A stretch of DNA of 64,000 nt from Eretmocerus hayati (lineage: Eukaryota; Arthropoda; Insecta; Hymenoptera; Aphelinidae), in contig CM056741.1 in NCBI GenBank assembly GCA_029851415.1, positions 178,481,021 through 178,545,020 on the forward strand, in the 5' to 3' direction. Positions 57,594-64,000 of the stretch are shown here, one piece after another. A model generated the notes under the pieces. That model ran no database searches. It worked only from the letters and a program-made list of their open reading frames with translations, and had not been told where the DNA came from. Numbering within the stretch: position 1 is the stretch's first letter; the number at the start of each line of letters is the position of its first letter. The position numbers were made by a program, and so were the translations under genes.

Positions 57594-60373
57594 AAAAAAA
57601 GCAATTAAAATCAAATAAAAAGATTACCTAAGATTAATCTCACCACACCAATCTAGAGTTCTCGATTGTCGAATGGACGCAATTTGGTGGCTGCTGGAAT
57701 TCCGGTAAACAACACACAAGCGAGTTGTGAATTGCTGAGAGGCACGAATAGTCAAAACTTTGCCGCTTGATTAGACACTCGTGGCATGGATTGCGCGGTA
57801 TGCCAGCGTGTTAATTCGACAAAGCTCTATTGTTATTCACTGAGATCACGAGCTTCTCGAGTGTTTTCAAGCTCGCTCGACTTCTCATTCTCATTTCGTC
57901 GATAAATTAATTCGACTTGCCAAGCCACTCAACCATCATTCATTAACCTCGTCAATACTTCATAAAATTTTCTTCAAAAATCGCGCCATACTCCAGCTTC
58001 TTTACGATTCCAATCTTTTCGGATGCACAGTTTTCATTCGCAAAAATAGGATTGATGTATGAAACATTTACTATGGTCGGAAATCAAAATTCAATTTCCA
58101 TGAAAATCAATCATTGAATGGTCAATTCTTAGCCTGTGGTTATGAATAAGTAAAAATTGTAACCATTTTTCGGCCAATTCATAAGTTACGCCAAACGGTG
58201 CCAATCAAAGCCCCATTATTTTCATCCGCTTACTTTAGACCTCACTTCCCGCGTTCGGAGAAGTCTCCTGACACGAAAAATATCGATAACTAAGTCATAA
58301 AATGACAAAAAACTTCAAAAATACAAAATTGAAAAACTCTTATTTTTCCATTTTTTTCCAAAATTGAAGCATATAAAGATTTCATTGTTGAGGGAATGTG
58401 TTCCCATGATTGCCACAGATTTTTCAGAATTTTTACAGATTTTCATACTATAAGCCGAATAAAAGTTATCACGAATATCGGTTTTTGGCCATGTCCATGA
58501 AGTCAGTACACTGAGTGGACAAAGTAAGTAAGGGGTTTTAAATAGAAAAAAATCTAAGAAGGTATAATCGCAGAATATTCCTCATGCTTTTGGAACACCG
58601 ATCGAGTTCCCTCACTCTGCAAGGTTGGAATCGACAATAATTGCGTATAACGAGTGAGATCGGCTAATAAGGCAAATTTTCTAGCACCACTCATCAAGAT
58701 ATAATTAAGATACTCATTAGCACGTGAGAGAATAACTCCTCTCTACCTCTCTCTCAACGTTTCAGACAAGCATCCATCCACGAATAGCACAGCTCAGTGT
58801 TGGATATTTCTTCTCAAAGGAATTTCAAGTGGCAGCTTGAAAACTTTTAAGATTCCGCAAAAACAAAGTTTTCACAATTCTCATCGCGTTCTTTTACTAT
58901 ATATATATATATAGACTGACGGAACGAAGTAAAGTAATTCAACTTTTATTCGAAGAATTTATAAAAAAAATCCACTTTCGATGCTCATAAACTTTATACA
59001 TCTATAGGATCAATGTCACTGTTTATACGCCGCGTAATGTCTTATTGGCTTTTCTCACCTCTTGGATTATTCTTGATGCTCAGGTTCAAGGCTGTAGATA
59101 ATTTAATTTTCTAAAGCGCACGTATACTTTGTGGTGTTACTTCTCCTGGTGTAAATGTGTTTCCTTGCAAGTGGATTTTCGAGGCAATTTTGTTTCTGTT
59201 TAGTCAGGATCATATGGAAGTACCTCTTGTCTTCTTGTGATCTTTGGTTTTGCGATAAATCTGGCTATCAAGATGGATTTTAGACTACGTTACTCAAGTG
59301 TGACCTGTGAAACACGCTTCGCAAACATTTGATAAAAGCTCGTGTTTGTTTGGAAAATTCGGAGATGAGTATATTTTGGTGGAACGGCGTGAAAGTGTCA
59401 TCTGTTGATGCGCTTTTCTTCGGCCTTTTTGAGAATAATGTGATTCAGAGTGTTCAGTCAAGAATTTGGAGTGTTTCAACTTAATTTCGACTGATAGTAG
59501 TATTTTTAATATAATTTGAGAAGATGTTTTGTATGTACAATCCACGCAAATATTTAGCGTATACTATGACTTTGTCATTGATCGAATGAAAATTTCAATC
59601 ATGAATTCATTCTTTTCGTTTTGCTTTCTTGCAAATCTTACGTTTCATCATACCGTTTGTTGATTTCATAACATTTCATCACGACAATCAGGATCGATTC
59701 ATAAAGTTTCTCGTAATCTCTATTTTTGACACCGAAATGATATACAAGTCGGAATCTCTGAGAAAATCTAAATATCAAGATTTCCTATGCAGTTGATCTT
59801 ACCTGCTTTTTTCTCTTTCAAGGGTGAATCTCAAATTTTTATTGATTAAGAGTGAAATGGAGAAGCAAATTCGTGAGTTTCCTGACTTTTGAGCTTTACT
59901 ATCCCCCTACATCTGGCATAAGATACTTTAGACATCAGGAAATCAAATAACCATAAACTCAATGAAGTTATTTTCCAAGCTCAATTAATCATACGCGGTC
60001 ATTGCAGTTGGTCCCAAGATATTATCAAAGCCGCAGAAATAGTATCTCATCCCCTATTTATCCCATTAGCTGATAATTCATAATAAAAGCTTTAATAGAT
60101 TCAATTCAAAATATCAACTGCACGAAACAACAGCTTTGAAATCAGTGGTCCTCACTCCTGTGGTCATAAAATGACCCTTCTGTCTCTGTCACTCGCAAAT
60201 ATTTGAATAATTTGCCCTCTCACACATGTTACCCATAAACCAAATGGAACAGTATATTTCCACAAAACGTGGTTGGGATTCCATTTTCACCGCAATATTC
60301 ACCATTTCTCTGCACCATACATCATTAAAATAATTCAATAATCCCCAAAAGCCAAGCTTCTCTAATTTTCTCA

Positions 60374-60375
<2 letters not shown>
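57594..60375. other. No gene seen
   Basis: AT-rich; a short (TA)n at 58902-58914. Nothing recognised. Confidence 0.5.

Positions 60376-60429
<54 letters not shown>
60376..60429 (+). repeat. (CA)27 microsatellite
   Basis: A pure CA run of about 54 bases, the longest perfect dinucleotide tract in the window. Confidence 0.95.
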
Positions 60430-60431
<2 letters not shown>

Positions 60432-62566
60432 TGCGCATCAACACCCAAACAGTCGCAGTTAATTCAGCCCTCTCGAAATTCTCACTCATCGTATAATCCA
60501 AATTAAAATTATACATTGTGTGTGTGAATCTCTTCCATATTATTCACCTCTCATGCGCATAAATGTAAGTAGCATATTTGCCTTAAATATATATGTGGTT
60601 TTTAGTATTAAACAGAGTGAAACAGATATTGCAAGATACCAAATATTATATTTCACGGTTCGACAAATCTGCCCTCTCCCCTGAACGCTTCTATTTAATT
60701 ATAATAATCCAAGCATCGTTGTGTGTGTGTGTGTGTAAATGTGTGTGAATTTCTCACCTATGAGAAACTAATACAGCGTAAAATTTGTGTAAATTCAAAT
60801 TTCCCCTTTACCACGCTCACCACATTATTATAACATAAAGTATCTATATATATTTGTGTGATGTCATCATGTACATATAGATGTGAGATGTGGTTTTGGT
60901 TATACAAATGAAAATTTTCTATCTCTAGCAAGAGTCAATTATGGCTAAACTCGCGAGCGCTTTGGGGAACCATCACATAGGTAACATCCAAAAGCCCAAG
61001 CCATTGCCATTTCTCTCCCGTCGGGGATTAATTCGTAATCCAGAGGCGATTTTCATTGGCTCTCTCGTATACGCCACTGCCTGACTGCCGGATCCCGTTC
61101 ACATACCTCTTGGGAAGTAATAAAACTTTGTTTGCTCAAAAATTTGCGTGCTCCGTAGTTTCCGAATGAGTTGGTAACCGGCGATCGATCAGATATACCT
61201 TTTTTTTTTCTTTAACTGACACTTGCAGACGATTTAATATAGAAGAAAAATCAAATAAAAAAATATGCTGTCCGTCTGTCTGTGGCGCTTATACTGTGGT
61301 TTTGATTAAATTTAGCCCTGGTGGTGCGTTGTTCGATTTTTGGGGCTGGAGCGCATTTTTTGAATTCCCCATCTGTCAGCCCTGTGTCAGTGTGGAATGT
61401 GGATAGGACATAAAATGAGGTTAGAATATTTGTAGATTGAGTCCCATCGAATCGTTTTTTTTTTTTTTTTTTTTAGTAGAATGCTTCATTTTATTCAAAA
61501 TTGAGACGAGCAAATGCACGGATGGTAAAGTTCATTTTTGTATTTTGAGCGATCCCTATCTATTTGAGCATCATCTGACGGTAAATCGATATATGCCGTA
61601 TTCTCTTGCTGTTGAGCTGTCAATGCCAGTTACGAATGAAATCGATTCGGACAAATGCAAAATTTTGAAGGTATACGCGAGACCCTATCTTTTTTATCGG
61701 TTCATGAGACTGTGAAATATTTTGATCATTTTATTTATCACAAAGTCCATGGTCAGTTTCGGAATCGATTGATACGTTTGCATGACTATGTTACAATTTT
61801 TGATATGACTAATCATCTGCAATAGATGAAAAGTCAATAATATAGAGTGATCGTGTCAAGAACAATACATACGAATTGGAATCTTATTTTCATGGTGGAG
61901 TACGTACATACTTTTCGTCATAATTTTGAGATTCCAAGACTCGTTTGTAACAAAAAAACTCTGATTAAATATTTTTTTGTTTCATTCATTCGTATCAGAC
62001 CCATTGACAGGAATAAATAATACCATCAGCTTCATCATATTTATCAATCAATTATTCCACGCTACAGCAAATTCATCCACGTATATTTCCATGAAAATCA
62101 ACCGGTCTCGTTCGAGATCAACCCATCGCAACATTTTATGAATAAATTGTAGTCTTCCAATATGTATGTCAATAAATTTGTTATTGATAAATAATTCACA
62201 GCGACTCCTGATTCATCATTCCAAATGACTTCGAATTTCAGCTTTAATTTATTCGCTTTTTTATCCATTAATGTATGCTCACAGGAGATACTGATTGATA
62301 AATTTTTCTCTCGCATCTCACACTATTTGTGTGATGTGAGATTTTTTACTCTCCTCATGCATCTTGAGTGTCAAGCTGATACAATGACTGAGTTTTCGAA
62401 AAAATGCTTCAAAATACACTTGAATTTGCCAGTATCATTCACCATCAATCAATAGCACGCCGATTTTTGCATTCATTTCAATACTTGCATAATGTTTAAA
62501 AATATGTATGCTGAGCTTTCGCATATCATGAGCCAACTGATATACAGGTACATTTGGATACAAGGT
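60430..62566. other. No gene seen
   Basis: AT-rich with a GTGTGT patch at 60718-60748 and T runs at 61201 and 61455. Confidence 0.5.
61455..61474 (+). repeat. T20 run, possible poly(A) of a minus-strand retrocopy
   Basis: Twenty T in a row. The downstream sequence does not match the 3' end of the intact LINE and no duplication was found, so a retroposed origin is only a possibility. Confidence 0.6.
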
Positions 62567-63082
62567 CGGAAAAATAGGTTTTACACCAGTGTATCAAATT
62601 GTGTTTTTCCACAAACTGTGAGAGAAAGTGGAAAATCAGTGCGGAAAAGACACTCTTTCGCACAGCGTGTCGAAAAGGATTATATGATACCAGCTCGTTC
62701 TGAACGGAGATAGTTTTTCCATTACTCTGACCTAAAAATGCCGCATTTGAACTTTGAACCCGATTTTATAGAGTTTTCGTCATGAAAAAATATATCCGCA
62801 CTTCACTTGCAAATCCATTTCGGGCACTGGAGGACATGTCTGTCTGTCTCGCTCCATATTCGACAGTCAAACTTTCCTAGTGCCCAAAATGGGCTACCAC
62901 GCTCAGTACGGAAATGTACTATTTTTGATTAAGAACAGCTCACAGCTCTCGTGATGTAATATTTTGACACACTGTGAGAAAAATATCTTCTTTGCACTGA
63001 TTTTCCACTTTCTTCAAAGTTTGCCAAAAAAAACACAGTTCGATCATACACGGGAGTAAAACCTATTCTTTTTATCCTCGTG
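62567..63082. mobile_element. Foldback family, copy C (fullest inverted ends)
   Basis: Outer arms: AAAAATAGGTTTTACACCAG on the left and AAGAATAGGTTTTACTCCCG on the right (complement). Next, AGTGGAAAATCAGTGCG(G/A) pairs with the complement near 62995. Inner arms: CATTTCGGGCACTGGAGGAC with AGTGCCCAAAATGGGCT. The loop at 62830-62878 is longer than in copy B. The target duplication is not resolved, and nothing coding is recognised. Confidence 0.7.
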
Positions 63083-64000
63083 ATGATCCAAATCGTATGA
63101 AACGCTATGAAAAAAGCTGCAATAGGTACGACTCATTTGGACTCCTGGTAATAAATATATCACGATTCTACAGAACGCCCTGGGGGGTAATTAACCCTTC
63201 CGAAAACCCACAAGAAATCTCTAATCGTAAAATTTGAGATAGCGTGGCTCCAATTCGTTGGAATCAAACGTACTTCAGCTCATTTAAAGGCCTTGAAACA
63301 AGCTTCAAAATGTGCTGAAGTAAATCGAAAAATGTCAAGATAAGCCAAGACTCTGAGTAAAACAAACTTTGGGGCACGTTTGTTCTAATATATTTTTTCC
63401 TAACCCACTTTTTCAAAATTCTCCATTTTCTAAAAGTGTATTTTTCGAAGCCCTCTTTTTCCAATAACGCATTTTCTAAATTCATTTTCTCTATATTCAA
63501 CATTCATCCGCGTCTAAAAGAAATGAATGACGACCGCGGTAATACGGGCTTGTACTAAATCTATTTCTCCAAGCTTCCAACAATGTTCATACCTAGAAGA
63601 GAACAAAAAGGTATATGCTCACATTTTGATGCCATCAACATATCTGTCTGGAATATAGAACAGGCTCAGCGATAGGAACTTCCGTCCCCATTTCTGTGTG
63701 TCGCATCTCTGTATAGTAGTAATAGTCGCAGTCTTGTCTGTCGCACCCCGTTCTCTCACTCAAATCATTGACCTCGATCATTGAGATGCAAACGTCGAGT
63801 ATGCCATTCATTCTTCTTGCAATCTATATAGAAGATAATATTTCTCTGTATATCTGTAATATAGTTTTGCTTTACGTATTCTCTTGATCTTCTTTTCTCC
63901 CTTCATTCACTTTTTCCAAAAATACGATTTGAAATTTCAACTCTTGAAAGAAATGAAATCGAGGGAAATACGTCGAGTATTTTTAAGACTTTCAGGAATC
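63083..64000. other. No gene seen
   Basis: AT-rich; TTAACCC at 63191 is a possible but unpaired piggyBac-like end. Nothing coding. Confidence 0.45.

Noticed and set aside
61437..61715. Poly(T) run as a 3' end of the same LINE as at 49.6 kb
   Set aside because: Bases after the T run do not match the LINE 3' UTR.
1..64000. CRISPR array, operon or bacterial insertion
   Set aside because: No regularly spaced repeats, no dense ORFs, and the sequence is typical of a repeat-rich animal nuclear genome.

Overview
The window looks like AT-rich, gene-poor nuclear DNA from an insect. Evidence: only one stretch carries long, protein-like open reading frames, and these belong to an insect-type non-LTR retrotransposon. 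The rest holds microsatellites, homopolymer runs, miniature inverted-repeat elements and tRNA-derived SINE-like pieces. CpG is not visibly depleted, and TCG/CGT tracts are common. That would fit Hymenoptera, but the order is a guess. I found no host protein-coding exon, rRNA, functional tRNA, operon or CRISPR array that I can defend. The sequence could be intergenic or part of a very large intron.

The only confident genes form one apparently complete I-group LINE on the minus strand (49570-54975). It has a short 5' UTR, ORF1 (nucleic-acid-binding protein with one CCHC knuckle), ORF2 (endonuclease, reverse transcriptase, RNase H and a C-terminal cysteine/histidine motif), a short 3' UTR with AATAAA, and a poly(A) tail. 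A perfect 14-bp target-site duplication flanks it. The two ORFs overlap through a UAAUG stop-start. A second LINE is present only as a 5'-truncated remnant on the plus strand (about 39404-40201). A third is suggested by a 3' tail near 36490.

Non-autonomous elements fill much of the rest. At 1.4-2.9 kb there is a 320-bp palindromic MITE, a half copy of it inside an older repeat, and an element with TTAA at both ends. At 10.8 kb there is a small tRNA-like element between short direct repeats. At 20.7-21.5 kb lies an old, diverged tandem array. At 22.6-23.5 kb lies an element with perfect 18-bp inverted ends and TA on both sides. At 37.7-38.4 kb a 738-bp inverted-repeat element abuts a 450-bp GT/GCGTG tract. 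At 42.6-43.4 kb a 249-bp MITE is nested inside one arm of a larger palindromic element. At 45.1-45.9 kb lies an 820-bp element with TATA duplications. At 46.6-47.1 kb a tRNA-like sequence sits beside a 110-bp inverted duplication. Three foldback relatives lie at 14.6, 48.6-49.2 and 62.6-63.1 kb. Finally, a 600-bp SINE-like element with a 14-bp duplication is followed 50 bp later by a piggyBac-type MITE (56.3-57.6 kb).

None of the small elements encodes a recognisable transposase, so they must rely on enzymes supplied elsewhere. All calls come from reading the sequence; no alignment or database search was run.
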